This document shows positions 1 to 11,089 of a DNA stretch of 64,000 bases, one piece after another (positions within the stretch are counted from its first letter, which is position 1; every line of letters begins with the position of its first letter). Source of the DNA: Torymus aiolomorphi (lineage: Eukaryota; Arthropoda; Insecta; Hymenoptera; Torymidae). The stretch lies in assembly GCA_036365515.1 (NCBI GenBank), contig CM070876.1, positions 119,276,810 to 119,340,809 of the forward strand, read 5' to 3'. The notes under the pieces were generated by a model. It was not told the DNA's origin and searched no databases. It saw only the letters and a list, made by a program, of their open reading frames with translations. A program made the position numbers and the translations under genes.

Positions 1-204
1 ATCTTTTATTTTGCATTTTTTTTTTTTTTTTTTTTTATAAAAAAGAGGAATAGATATTTCGTTTCTTTAATTATTTTTTACCAATGTATTTATCAGATTG
101 AATATTGTAATCGAATGTACTTTTGTATCTCATTATTATATTTTTGTAATTATATTATCTTCGGATATCGATTTTTCCGATCTTATTGATAGCTATTGTA
201 TTTA

Positions 205-1095
205 ATATTTCTGTATCAAATCAAATTCTGTTAAATTATAAGCGGAAATTGACTATGTAAGGTGCATTGATGTATTAAAAATCGTGTTTATAGGTTTAGA
301 TACCAGGAATTGATTTTACATGAAAATGTTAAATGGGAAAAAATTTTATTTTATTATAATCTACAATTTTTGTATTTGGCATATTTGTGTAAAGTTAAAT
401 CCTGTGACGTTATAGCCGACATTCATCCATTTTATGTATATTTAGGCCTTTAAAATCGTTTTTATAGGTCTAACTTGCCAGGTATTGATTTTACGGGAAA
501 ATGTTAAATGGGAAAAAGTTTTATTTTATTATCATCTACAACTTTTACATTTAACATATTTGTGTAAAGTTAAATCCTGTAACGTTATAGCCGGAAATTG
601 TCCATTTATGTATATTTAGGCGTTTAAAATCGCTTTTATAGGTCTAACTCGTCAGGTATTGATTTTTTATGAAAATATTAAATGGAACAAAGTTTTGTTT
701 AATTATTATCTACAACTTTTGTATTTAACAGTTTTGTATAAAATCGAATCCTGCTAAGTTATAAACGAAAATCGACCATTTTAGGTACATTCCGGCGTTA
801 AAAATCGTTTTTTTGGATTGAACTCGTCAGGAATTCGTTGTACAAAAAAATGTTAAATAGGAAAAAGTTTTGTTTTAATATTATCTATAACGTTTGCCTT
901 TAACATTTTTGTGTAAAGTCAAATCCTGTAAAGTAATAGCAAAAAAACCACGATTTTTTATGTTTTTAGCGGTTTTTTCGCTATTCTATTGCCAAATATT
1001 GTTCGTAGAAAAAAATGTTCAATGTAAAAAAAGTCGTGTTTTAATTATTTTTAGCAGATGCAATTGTTGTTTTTGACTTAAAGTTAATTGTGTTC
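205..1095. repeat. AT-rich tandem repeat, about 175-bp unit
   Basis: About five diverged units repeat a phrase of the form AAATCCTGT-AGTTATAGC followed by a TTTATAGGTCTAACT-like stretch and GTTAAATGGGAAAAAGTTTT. Phrase starts lie near 210, 389, 564, 738 and 915, giving a spacing near 175 bp. No coding potential is evident. Short open frames here and on to 1,540 look like chance. Confidence 0.8.
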
Positions 1096-1711
1096 ACCGT
1101 ATGTTCAAAAATCGATTTTTTCAAATTTTTGTTTCCTCTGGTATTTTTTTATTTATCGATCGATTAGGCCTGGTTGAGAACTGTCAGTTACTTATAATTA
1201 GACGAGTATCTGCGCCAAAGCTCGTTTGGATCTATGAAAAATTCGTCGAGATAATCTGGAAACTTGCTTACATACATACGTACAAACATACATACATCTC
1301 GGAAAACGCTTAAAATGGACTCATTTTGGGTGGAAAATAGTTTTTATGTTGTAAATTTTCAGAATTTGAAGTGTTATAATTTTCGCTCTGACGAACCTAT
1401 AAGGCTGTATCGAGCAGCGGTCGTGCCTAAAAAGGTAAGTTTCCACCAAATTTCGTGAAAAAAAAATTTTTTGTGCGAAAAAAAAATAAAATCGAAAAAA
1501 TCGGCTGTGAAAAAATGTATCATACAAAATGATATGGATATGTAGAAAGTGACCGCGCAGAGGGCGCGGTAACCAGCCATCTGGGCATGGCGGAGCAAGG
1601 AGGCCCCCAGATCCCAGGCAGAAGGCGAAGGCGAGGAGCCCACCGAACGGCTCCGCGCCCTCCGCAAGCCCCTAGGGTAACCCTCCAAAAGGGCCAAAGC
1701 CGCCGCTGAGT

Positions 1712-1762
1712 TGCTACTCATGCAGCCTTGTCGGCTACATGGCGCGCTATTGCCCTAACTGC
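1712..1762 (+). pseudogene. Remnant Gag nucleocapsid zinc knuckle
   Basis: The translation CYSCSLVGYMARYCPNC matches the retrotransposon zinc knuckle CX2CX4HX4C, but the histidine position is tyrosine. Such knuckles bind the element RNA during packaging. An in-frame TAG lies just upstream at 1,673-1,675. The call rests on the cysteine spacing and on lying directly before other gypsy pol sequence. Confidence 0.55.
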
Positions 1763-1981
1763 GCGGGAAACGGGAAAGGGAGCGAGTAGAGGGGATCACT
1801 ACAGCCCCCCTCCCCGAAGAGGTCACCAAAGCAGAAGATGCCTTCGCCGCATGCGATAGTCGCTCTGCCGCGAAAGAGTCAGCGGTGTCCTCGCCAGTTG
1901 CGAGCCGAGGAAAGGAGAGGCCTCGGCGAAGCAACCGACCGACGTAGAGACAAGGTGGTGGCTGCGAATTGAGGTTGCAGG

Positions 1982-2119
1982 CTCGCTCGGTGGGCGTTGG
2001 AGTTGCAAGGCCACAATTTCTCGATTGAACGTTGGAAAGGCGCCTTGAACCACGTGGCCGACGCCCTCTCTCCGATGTACGAGGACGAGGAAGGCCCAGA
2101 GGTGGCTGCGGTGTCCTAG
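1982..2119 (+). pseudogene. C-terminal end of Ty3/gypsy RNase H
   Basis: The open stretch reads LARWALELQGHNFSIERWKG and then ALNHVADALS, the hallmark end of the RNase H domain of Ty3/gypsy polyproteins. In the family RNase H degrades the RNA strand of the RNA-DNA hybrid during reverse transcription. A TAG at 2,117 ends the frame about 15 codons after the domain. The integrase continues in another frame, so at least one frameshift separates them. The catalytic part of the domain is absent. Confidence 0.75.
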
Positions 2120-2167
2120 TCAACCGACACCGAGGACACGTGGTACCGAGAATGAAGCGCCAAGGTC

Positions 2168-3551
2168 CGGGAGCAACCCAACGATGTCCCAACCTACAAA
2201 CTCGTCGCGGGCAACCTTTATCGCTATCGACCGAACCCGGATATAGATGCAATCCTCGGCGACGACGAGGATGCCTGGAAGCTGGTCGTACCAGAGGATC
2301 ATCGTCGCGAGGTTTTGCAGGAGTGTCATGACGACGCCACCGTTGGTCATCTCGGTCGAGAAAAGACGTTTGCCAGAGTAGCTCTGCGCTACTACTGGCC
2401 ACGTTACTACGCAGAAACGCAAGAATACGTGCGCAACTGCGAAAGGTGCCAGCGGTTCAAGGTGGAACAACGGGCTCCAGCCGGCCTCATGAGTCGACGA
2501 GTCGTCGACGGACCCTGGCAGGTCGTCGCTGGAGACATAATCGGACCACTGTCTCGCATGTCTAAATGCTTTGAATACATTGTGGTATTCCAAGACCTTT
2601 TCTCCAGGTGGGCGGAGGCTTCGCCGATACGTAAAGCTAACGCCAAGGCGGTAGTAGGAGGATTGGATGGGAAGGTTCTCCTCCGATTCGGTTGCCCAGA
2701 AGTGTTCCTCTCTGATAACGGCACAGAGTTCAAGAACCGTGCCATAGAGGACTTCATCAGGGAGCGAGGGGTGCATCACACCAACACTCGCAGGCTAATC
2801 CGGTGGAGCTTGCCAATGGTACCTTGAAAACGATGATCGCCTCTTACCTTAAGGAGCGACACACCACATGGGACGAGAAGCTTCCGGAACTTCTCTTCGC
2901 CATGAACACGGCGGTGCATAGTTCTACCGGAGTCAGCCCCGCCATGTTGCTTTACGGTAGGCAGCCAGAGCCCCCTGGCACGCAGCGTAGGCTGCAGGAG
3001 GTTGCGGTAGAAGCACCGGCGCAAGAAAAAAGTTTGGCTCGCTGGAAGTAGCGGCTTGACGCCCTCAGAGAGCGGCTCAGGGCCGCCAAGCTAGCTATTG
3101 CGATGCAGGCAGGCGAGAGCCAAACTTCAAGCTGGGAGACAGAGTCTGGAAACGCACCCACACACTCTCCTCGGCCGCGAAGGGAATCGCGGCTAAATTG
3201 GCCCCGAAGTTTGAAGGGTCGTATTGGATTACGGCCATGCTAGGCTCCAACACCTACAGACTAGTAGGTGAGGGGGGCCAACTCGAGGAGGTAGTGGCTG
3301 CAGACCAGCTTAAGCCCTATCACGGCGATTCGCCTGAGTCGAATGAAGTCGACGCGGAAGGCAACTCAGAGACAGTAGCCGCGCGGGAATTGCCCGTCTC
3401 TCAGGAGACAGTGGCGACTTCCGAAGGTACGCGGGAGAGACCGCTGAGAGCGCGCGGCGAAACTACGGCCCCTGCCGAACCACCTTCGGTCGGACAAGGA
3501 GCCCCGAATGCTCCTCGCAGGGGACGCGGTCGTCCCCGCAAGCCTCCGTAG
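2168..3551 (+). pseudogene. Ty3/gypsy integrase, frameshifted
   Basis: The integrase inserts the element cDNA into the genome. From 2,168 the frame reads the usual linker (YKLVAGNLYRYR, then WKLVVPEDHRREVLQECHDD). It continues with an HHCC zinc-binding domain (HDDATVGHLG and CERCQRFK) and the catalytic core, with D in VAGDIIGPL and D in FLSDNGTEF. The third acidic residue is in NPVELANGTLK, reached only after a frame change near 2,795-2,827, where a short piece (the usual HPQ motif) is missing. Further breaks occur at the stop at 3,049 and before 3,198. The C-terminal region (PKFEGSYWI, VVAADQLKPYH) is typical for the family and ends in a basic GRGRPRKPP tail at 3,551. It cannot encode an intact protein. 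Confidence 0.85.
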
Positions 3552-3668
3552 CGTTGCGAGCCCTGCGCTTCGTTTCCCCCTAACAATTTACTACAAACTA
3601 CGCCTCGTTTCTGCGCCCTTCCTTTTCCCCGATATTACGTCCATGGTACGTTAAATCTGGGTGGGGGG

Positions 3669-4613
3669 TGTAACGGGCGCATGCATTAAGGGGATGTGAG
3701 TACCGACGTTATTTTTCAAACAAGCATAACTCACGCAAATATCAATAGAATTATCCAGAAAAAAATCTGCATATAGTGTTCGCGTGTACGGAGCGTTTGA
3801 CAGACGTCTTTCTCCAAAATAATAATGAGAATTTCTTGAATTAAATAAAAACCGTACTGTCGGTAAGTAGGAATCTACAATTGACCTACTTTTCAAACGA
3901 GCATAACTCACGCAAATATCAATAGAATTATCCAGAAAAAAATCTACATATAGTGTTTTCGTGTACGGGGCGCTTGACAGCGGTTTTTTTCCAAATAAAT
4001 GTTTGAATGTTGATTTAAAAAAATATTGAAATTAGGGTTGCGCATCCCCTTAAGGGGAAATAGTCGCGCATACAGCGTCGCGAGATTTGAATCTCGTGCG
4101 CTTGCACGTATCGCGACTCATAGCGCGCCGCGCGGCTCGCACGGGAGTCGGATGGAGAAGAAGAAGAAGAAGAAGCCGCCGCGCCGCTTGAGAAGCGACG
4201 CCGGGGCCACCTTCGTCCCGGCGCTCAACAGGTGAGCACGCGTCACTTTTGTCGCACCGTAGTGCCGCGCCTAAAACCGTACCTCGTGGACCCCGCGCCT
4301 CCGATCCGCCACCGGAACGCCACCAACGCAACGCCGGCTGTATTTCGCGCCCGGCCAAGCTGCGCCAAGTGTAAGAGAGAGCAGAGCGAGATCGACTCGA
4401 CAGCGAAGTGCGAGCTGCAACGAGGCCCGGCGCCTCGTTGCGCTGTTGTTATATACGCCGCGTAGGTTGTGCGTGCGGGCGGCCCCGCGAGTGCTTTGTG
4501 TTCCGCGGCTTCCCGACGCCGCTTGCGAAGAGGCAAGCGGCCGCGTGTGCGTGCCTTGTGAGCGTGCTCACAAAGCAAAGTGATTGAATTGTAAATTCTG
4601 TTCTATTTTTTCA
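3669..4613 (+). mobile_element. 3' LTR of the gypsy element (right end tentative)
   Basis: It begins TGTAACGGGC immediately after a purine tract, as expected for a 3' LTR. It contains an internal duplication (3,709-3,788 and 3,890-3,969), a CG-rich promoter-like stretch from about 4,080 and TATATA at about 4,450. The end is placed near TTTTTTCA at about 4,613, without target-duplication support. A similar TGTAACGGGTTGC start follows GGTGGG at 32,677. Confidence 0.55.
3709..3970. repeat. Direct repeat inside the LTR, 180-bp spacing
   Basis: A roughly 80-bp block (CAAACAAGCATAACTCACGC at the start, a GTGTACGG-GCG-TTGACAG end) occurs at 3,709 and again at 3,890. It was probably duplicated within the U3 region. 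Confidence 0.8.
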
Positions 4614-4955
4614 CCCTAGCCTTAAATAGAATGATGCGTTTTAATATAAAGTAGGCCTAATCCACTGTCTATGCCACTATGAAATTTTAAAAACCATTAA
4701 TATTGTATGAGTTTATATTGAATCATGTACAATAATTGAATGAATTTAAAATTACCTGATGTACCTTTTGTATTACTTTTTCTTCTAATTTTCTTGAATA
4801 ACAGCAATTACTTCTAATTTAAAGTATATATTTTCGACAGAAAAAAAAGAAAAATATTGATTCAAAATCATGTATTTCACTATTTACGAGTGTGCTCTTT
4901 CGAATGGCGAGGTCTAAATTGCACTTGGATAGTTCCAAAAACCAACATGGTGGAT
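4614..4955. other. AT-rich spacer without recognised features
   Basis: I see no gene, RNA or repeat signature between the end of the gypsy element and the next tandem array. Confidence 0.5.
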
Positions 4956-4959
4956 TTTT

Positions 4960-5575
4960 AGTAAAAAGTAACTAATAGCAAAATCATGATCAGCGACCTT
5001 GAACACCCCTGTATACTAATTTTCAGCAAAATCTAAGCTTTGTTCGATGTTTTGATAACCATATTAGATGCGTCATTTTCAATTCTGAAAGTCTGATAGC
5101 AAAATCGTGATTAGCGACCTGGAAAACCCCTGTATACTAATTTTTTAGCGAAGCCTAAGCTTTTTGCGAACTTTCACCGCCATATTCGATTTGCCATTTT
5201 AATTTCGAAAGTTTGATAGCAAAATCATGATTAGCGACCTCAAAAACCACTGTATACCATTTTTTAGCAAAATCTATAATTTCTTTGACCTTTTAACCGG
5301 TATTTTAAATTTCAAAAGTCTGATAGTTGTGATCAGCGACCTCTAAAACCTCTGTACACCAATTTTTAGCAAAATCTATGCTTTTTTCGATCTTTTAACG
5401 GCCATATTGGATCGGGCATTTCGAAATTCTAAATTCTGATACAGTATGATCACGAATAGCGACCTCAAAAACCCCTGTATACACATTTTGAACAAAATCT
5501 AAGCTTTTTTCGAACTTTTGACTGCCATATTGGATTGTGCATTTTGAATTTCGATGGTCTGATTGCAAATAATGA
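4960..5575. repeat. Tandem repeat, about 118-bp unit
   Basis: Five diverged units share GATAGCAAAATC-TGATNAGCGACCT, CCCCTGTATAC, AAATCTAAGCTTT and CCATATT-GAT phrases. The GCGACCT phrase occurs near 4,993, 5,113, 5,233, 5,335 and 5,459. No open frame crosses it. Confidence 0.8.
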
Positions 5576-5939
5576 TATTATTTTGCGGGGGCGCAAAATA
5601 GTTGATCAAACTCTAAGAGGTGTATGTTATAATGATATTCCATTTGGGGATCATATTAGGAGGTGATTTTCGGCAAATTCTTCCAGTTATGAAATGTGGT
5701 CACAAAAATAGTATAATTAAAGAAAGTAAAATAAAATTAAAAACTCAACGCGCCTAGAACAGTACCTCAATGGTAGTGAGGAGGTCGTTATCGCCCCCAC
5801 ACTATACCCGATAATATTATACTGTAAGTAGTAAGTGGTCAACAATGTGTTTGTAATACCATAATATAAGAGGAGTAGGTCTTTTTGTAATGCATATTTT
5901 ATCTATTTTTATTTTTTATTTTACTAGGCAAAACTGTCT
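5576..5939. other. AT-rich spacer without recognised features
   Basis: No coding, RNA or repeat signature recognised between the 118-bp array and the purine-rich minisatellite. Confidence 0.5.
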
Positions 5940-6245
5940 TCGTCGCGGTAGAGGGGACGGTATCGGAAAAGGTGGAGGGGACGGTGGAGGGTACGTTGGA
6001 CGGAGAAGTGGAGGGGAGGGTCGAGAGGGTGGAACGGTCGGTGAGTGGCCGAGGGGGTGGAGGAGACGGTGCAGGGGCGGTGGAGGGGCTGGGATTTAAA
6101 AATAGCGTGATTTTTGAACGAATTTAACGTTAAAAAGTGGAGGGGACGGTGGAGGGGCAGCAGATAGTTAAGTGGAGGGGACGGTGGAGGGGACAGGGGT
6201 GGCGGTGGAGGGGGTGGTGAAGGGAGGTGGAGGCAATGGTGGAGG
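5940..6245 (+). repeat. Purine-rich GGAGGGGACGGT minisatellite
   Basis: Irregular repeats of GGAGGGGACGGT and GTGGAGGGG with one AT-rich interruption at 6,095-6,140. The strong G bias on the plus strand could favour quadruplex or triplex structure. It abuts the left end of the mariner-type element. Confidence 0.8.
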
Positions 6246-7273
6246 GATATACCGGGTGTCCCATTTTAAAACCACCAGGCAAATATCTCGAAAACTAAGG
6301 GAGATGGAAAAAAACTTTTAATACAAAAGTTGTAGGGTTCAGAGGGGCCCAACTGATCGTGACCTTGGTTATGACCTTGAGGTCAATGATCAAGGTCATT
6401 TGAAGGTCAAATCGATTTTTTCAAATGGGAACCCCCACTTTTGACCTCGTAAATGGAAAGAGCGGAAAATTTTACGTTCAGATATGTCCTTGAGTCAAGG
6501 TCATGGTCATGGTCATGGTCATGTTTAAAATCAAAATCAATCAACGCATCAAAACATTCCCATAATTAGGCATACGAGACAAATTTTTAAATACAAAAGT
6601 TGTAGGGTTCAGAGGGGCCCAACTGATCGTAACCTTGCTTATGACCTTGTGGTCAATGATCAAGGTCATTTGAAGGTCAAATCGATTTTTTCAAATGGGA
6701 ACCCCCATTTTTGAGCTCGTAAATGGAAAGAGCGGAAAATTTTACGTTCAGATATGTCCTTGAGTCAAGGCCATGGTCATGGCCATGGTCATGTTTAAAA
6801 TCAAAATCAATCAACGCATCCAAACATTCCCATAATTACGCATACGAGTGTTAAATACAGAAGTTGTAGGGTTTGGAGCGGCCCAACTGATCGTGACCTT
6901 GGTTATGACCTTGAGGTCAATGATCAAGGTCATTTGAAGGTCAAATCGATTTTTTCAAATGGGAACCCCTATTTTTGACCTCGTAAATGGAAAGAGCGGA
7001 AAATTTTACTATTTTTACTATTATCAATATTTACCGTGGTTAACCACTTATATCAAATAATAACAAAAGTTAATAAGTGTTGACCACCTGTATCCAATAG
7101 TGACCGGTAGTATTCAGCATTGATCGGTAATAGTCAATAATTATTACTGTTCACATCAAATTGTTTTCAAATTGAGCACACTCATATTGGCACAGAAAAT
7201 TAAACTTTTTCGTTTTAAAATATTGTATAGTATAATAACATATTATTTCTTTTGTGGTGTGTTTTGATAAATA

Positions 7274-8361
7274 ATGGCATTTACAACTAAAAAAGAATAC
7301 CTGACTATTCTGCTAATTAAATAGTTGACATTCTTCTTATTTTAGGAGAATGTCGACGAAACTATCGAGAGGCAAGCAGATTGTATCGTGCTCGGTTCCC
7401 TCAACGACAACATCCTGATCATACGGTAATACGTGACATTGAACTGCGCGGTCGACAAGGAAAGTTCGTTCGAAGAAGGAGGACACTGAATGAACACGAT
7501 TATGAAAATAATCCTCGCTTTCTTGATGTTCTAGCCATGGTACATTTAAATGTTCATGTCAGTTTACGCGAAATCGAGTTAACAATGGGTATTCCAAGAT
7601 CTACGGCCAGTAGATATTTACGATATGCGCGTTACCATCCTTACCACATTACTCTAAATCAAGCTTTAACTGTGGAAGATTATCGACGGAGAATAACATT
7701 TTGCCAATGGGCAACACAACAAATTACTGATGATAAAAATTGCTTTAACAATGTTCTTTTTAGCGACGAGGCTACATTTCAGAGTACTGGTATGTTGAAT
7801 CACCATAATTGCCACTACTGGTCTCCTGTTAATCCTCATTGGATGCGAGAAGTTGATCATCAGCATCGCTGGAATGTAACGGTATGGTGTGGTATTATTA
7901 ACGGATGTCTGATTGGAGCTTATTTTTTTGAAGGTCACGTAACTCAACATACTTATTTACAGTTGCTGAGAGACGAGCTGCCACTCTTTCTAAAAAACGT
8001 TGATCTCCATACAAGGGCCAGAATGTGGCTACAACAAGATGGTGCTCCTCCACATTATGCCAGAATTGTCAGAGATTTTCTTAATGAAAGGTTTAACGGT
8101 CGATGGATTGGTAGAGGAGGTCCCGTAGCATGGCCACCAAGATCTCCAGATCTGACATCTCCAGATTTTTATTTATGGGGCTTCCTAAAAATACAGTCTA
8201 CCGCAACAGGCCAACTACAAGAGATGACATGATTCAAAGGATTACACAAATCTGCTTAAGTATTCCACGTCAAGTATTATTAAATACTGTTAGAAACTTT
8301 AAAAGGAGAATAGAATGTTGTCAACAAGTAAATGGTGCAACTTTTGAGCATCTTCTTCAGT
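7274..8361 (+). pseudogene. DDD transposase of the Tc1/mariner (IS630) superfamily, frameshifted
   Basis: The enzyme cuts and pastes the element at TA sites. The N-terminus starts at ATG 7,274 (MAFTTKKEYLTILLI), then the frame breaks before the main open region (GECRRNYREASRLYRARFP, from about 7,347). A helix-turn-helix region (ELTMGIPRSTASRYLR) precedes the catalytic domain. Counting from the codon at 7,381, the acidic residues are D129 (FSDEATF), D220 (LQQDGAPPH) and D257 (PPRSPDLTSPDFYLWG), with 36 residues between the last two. Near 8,190 a frameshift truncates the frame; the C-terminus (LPKNTVYRNRPTTRDDM, to FEHLLQ) continues to 8,361 in another frame. It is inactive as read. The sequence resembles transposases common in ants and other insects. 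Confidence 0.88.
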
Positions 8362-8431
8362 AAATGGTGACCGAAACACTTGGATCCTATGACTAAATAC
8401 ACATGAACGTGGAATTTTCCAATGAATTTTT

Positions 8432-8675
8432 AGCTGGCCTGATCATCCCCGACCTTGCCTTAACTGGCCGGGTCATCTCCGACCTTGCCTTAACTGACCG
8501 GGTCATCTCCGACCTTGCCTTAACTGGCCGGGTCATCTCCGACCTTGCCTTAACTGGCCGGGTCATCTCCGACCTTGCCTTAACTGGCCGGGTCATCTCT
8601 GACCTTGCCTTAACTGGCCGGGTAATCTCCGACCTCGCCTTAGGTGACCGGGTCATCTCCGACTTTGCTCTTAAC
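8432..8675. repeat. 30-bp minisatellite inside the mariner-type element
   Basis: Eight near-identical 30-bp units contain TAACTGGCCGGGTCATCTCC and GACCTTGCCT. Because 30 is divisible by three, both strands stay open in frame, which creates spurious peptides with a 10-residue period. The GACCTTGCC phrase echoes the GACCTTG words of the terminal blocks, a plausible origin. Confidence 0.92.
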
Positions 8676-9486
8676 TGCACGGAAACTGACCATAACTTTG
8701 ACCATGACCTTGACCCGAGGTCATATCAGAATTTTTCGGTTTTTCTATTTACGAGGTCAAAAGTGAGGGTTCCCGTTAAACAAAATTGATTTAACCTTCA
8801 AACGACATCATCCTTGACCTCAAGTTCATGGTCAAGGTCACGATCAGTTGGGCCCCTCCAAACACTACAACTTCTGTATTTAACACTCGTATGCGTAATT
8901 ATGGGAATGTTTGGATGCGTTGATTGATTTTGATTTTAAACATGACCATGACCATGACCATGGCCTTGACTCAAGGACATATCTAAACGTAAAATTTTCC
9001 GCTCTTTCCATTTACGAGGTCAAAAGTGGGGGTTCCCATTTGAAAAAATCGATTTGACCTTCAAATGACCTTGATCATTGACCTCAAGGTCATAACCAAG
9101 GTTACGATCAGTTGGGCCCCTCTGAACTCTACAACTTTTTTATTTAACAATTTGTCTCGTATATCTAATTATGGGAATGTTTTGATGCGTTTATTGATTT
9201 TGATTTTATACATGACCATGACCATGACCATGACCTTGACTCAAGGACATATCTGAACGTAAAATTTTCCGCTCTTTCCATTTACGAGGTCAAAAGTGGT
9301 GGTTCCCATTTGAAAAAATCGATTTGATCTTCAAATGAACTTGATCATTGACCTCAAGGTCATAACCAAGGTCACGATCAGTTGGGCCCCTCTGAACCCT
9401 ACAACTTTTGTATTAAAAGTTTTTTCCCATCTCCCTTAGTTTTCGAGATATTTGCCTGGTGGTTTTAAAATGGGACACCCGGTATA

Positions 9487-10010
9487 TACTAGTGGGGTTT
9501 CACTCCCCTGCACGCTCCGTTCGCCAACTCCCGTTACGTCATTATATTATCAAAAATTATTATAAAAGAAGTTTTCTACGCCATCCAGGAGGTAATGTTT
9601 AACTATTGAAATAATCATGTAATAAATTATTTTTCAAATTAGGTGAAAAATTATATGGATTTTTTCAATAGATTAAGTTAGCGCGTTGGATTTTTGTTTA
9701 AGTGGTATCCTTTGCCAATAGCCCTACGTAACCACTCTCAGTCTTTAAATTTAAATTTATATACTTCATTTTATATATAATACTCAAAAATTTATTTTCA
9801 TTTTTTGAGTTAATATTTATATTATTTTTATATTTAAAGTTTACGAAAATTGTTATAATTTTTTTAATTTTTGCAGAAATTTTGTAAAATTTTCTTTAAC
9901 ATATATTTTTTTTTGCTTTTCATAATTAGGAAACGTATATATGTTAATTGTTTATTGTTTCTGCTATATGTATTTCAGCATTATATGTGAAAGAATACGC
10001 GAAAGAAATT
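9487..10010. other. AT-rich spacer without recognised features
   Basis: No coding, RNA or repeat signature recognised between the mariner-type element and the solo LTR. Confidence 0.5.
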
Positions 10011-10320
10011 TGTTGGAGTATGAGGATCAGTATTGCTTGAAGTAAGGTTAAATAAGTGAGGACTTAATATAAATATGTTGTTTATTATAATAGAATAACT
10101 TTTACATGCTCCCCGTGTGAGCTGCTCTCTCTCTGAACCTGTAGTAATGAGTCTGTATAGCGAGTCTCTCGCGTAGCGTCTCCTAGTCGTAGGACTCTCA
10201 CATACATACTCGGGAAGGGAGTCGTACATGTGTGTGTATATTATATACACGATACTCTATCTTACGAGCAGCGCGACCATCCTCGCGCACTCTTTAGTAT
10301 ATGTCTTGACTACTGTTACA
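10011..10320 (-). mobile_element. Solo LTR, Copia type (minus orientation)
   Basis: Read on the minus strand the 310-bp segment starts TGTAACAGTAGTCAAGACAT and ends TGATCCTCATACTCCAACA, a TGT...ACA structure with the CTCCAACA end common in Copia LTRs. Inside are a TATA-like TATATAATATACAC stretch and a downstream AATAAA, consistent with U3 promoter and R polyadenylation signal. No internal Copia region flanks it. The 5-bp flanks (AAATT and ATACT) do not match, so target duplication is not supported. Confidence 0.6.
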
Positions 10321-10624
10321 ATACTAATGTATATTCTAACAAAATTAAAGTATAATTTTTTGAAAATTTTAATACCATTTCGTAAAATTTTAAATATTAT
10401 ATACTAAAAAATATATTCAAATTCAATATACATTCGCATATGTATGTTTATGGAGCCTGCCGCGTATTCCCACATAAGACTGTCTAACTGACACATTGAT
10501 TTTATCGAGCCCGGGTTCCTTAAAGGTAAAGAAATTATCTTACTGGGTGATCCAATGAAAAGGGCCCCAGAAACTCTTATTCGTTGGTATACATAAGTTT
10601 ATCAATAAATATATATTTTTACAG
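10321..10624. other. AT-rich spacer upstream of the HERPUD-like fragment
   Basis: Nothing recognised apart from a splice-acceptor-like TTTTTACAG ending at 10,624. Confidence 0.5.
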
Positions 10625-10953
10625 GATCCTGCTAGTCAGAAGCTCATTTATTGTGGCCGATTGCTCGATAATTCGTTCTATCTTGAAAATGTTCTCCGAT
10701 TAAGTGACAGTAATGAAGAAATACATATAATGCACTTAACAAGTAATATAACATCGCACAAAGCACAAAAGAATATTGCAATTAATGCGGATGTTGGAAA
10801 TCATGATGATATTTTGCTGGAGAATTATAATTTGTGTTTTGAAAGATTTTCATTAGTATTTTTGTCTTTAGACCAAAGATATCAACTGAATAATCATCAA
10901 ATTATATGGATAACACAAGCTTATAAGTACTACTTGTTGAATTACTTTTATCT
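10625..10953 (+). pseudogene. HERPUD-like ubiquitin-domain gene fragment
   Basis: A TTTTTACAG acceptor precedes an open frame beginning DPASQKLIYCGRLLDNSFYL, then ENVLRLSDSNEEIHIMHL. This resembles the second half of the ubiquitin-like domain of HERPUD, an ER membrane protein of ER-associated degradation. After a poorly conserved stretch the frame reads NNHQIIWITQAYKYYLLNYF, which resembles the MAWMQQAY-QYM segment following that domain in HERPUD proteins but with key residues changed. An acceptor-like TTGTCTTTAG sits before it (to 10,871), and the frame ends at a strong donor (CT/GTAAGT, 10,954). No other HERPUD exons were found nearby, and repeat DNA starts within 150 bp downstream. I infer a decayed or truncated intron-containing copy; a diverged functional exon is less likely. 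Confidence 0.5.
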
Positions 10954-11089
10954 GTAAGTGATGTTAACTTATATCTTTACGTTTCAGTTATCTAGTATTA
11001 CGTCTTGATATTCGAGGATAATACTTTTATTAATGTTTAATTAATTTTATTTGTTTTCTTACCTTTCTTATGGTGTAGGTTCCCAAAAT

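Larger units (their letters stand above)
1540..4613 (+). mobile_element. Internally deleted Ty3/gypsy LTR retrotransposon
   Basis: A degraded Gag zinc knuckle (near 1,712) is followed within 270 bp by the last part of RNase H, then integrase, a polypurine tract (GGGTGGGGGG, 3,659-3,668) and a 3' LTR starting TGTAACGGGC at 3,669. Protease, reverse transcriptase and most of RNase H, normally about 2 kb, are missing. The element therefore carries a large internal deletion. No 5' LTR was recognised, so the left boundary is approximate (GC content rises near 1,540). The right end is tentative because no target duplication was found. Confidence 0.8.
6248..9486 (+). mobile_element. Tc1/mariner-type transposon with triplicated inverted termini
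   Basis: The ends are TATACCGGGTGTCCC (6,248) and its complement GGGACACCCGGTATA (to 9,486), flanked by TA as expected for TA target duplication. Each arm holds three tandem copies of a ~265-bp block with AAGTTGTAGGGTTCAGAGG, GACCTTGAGGTCAATGATC and CTCGTAAATGGAAAGAGC. Left block starts lie near 6,320, 6,590 and 6,853; the right arm is their inverted mirror (8,780-9,420). The transposase lies between. Block counts match in the two arms. Confidence 0.9.

Noticed and set aside
8393..8789. Frames with a ten-residue period on both strands
   Set aside because: Translation of the 30-bp minisatellite inside the mariner-type element.
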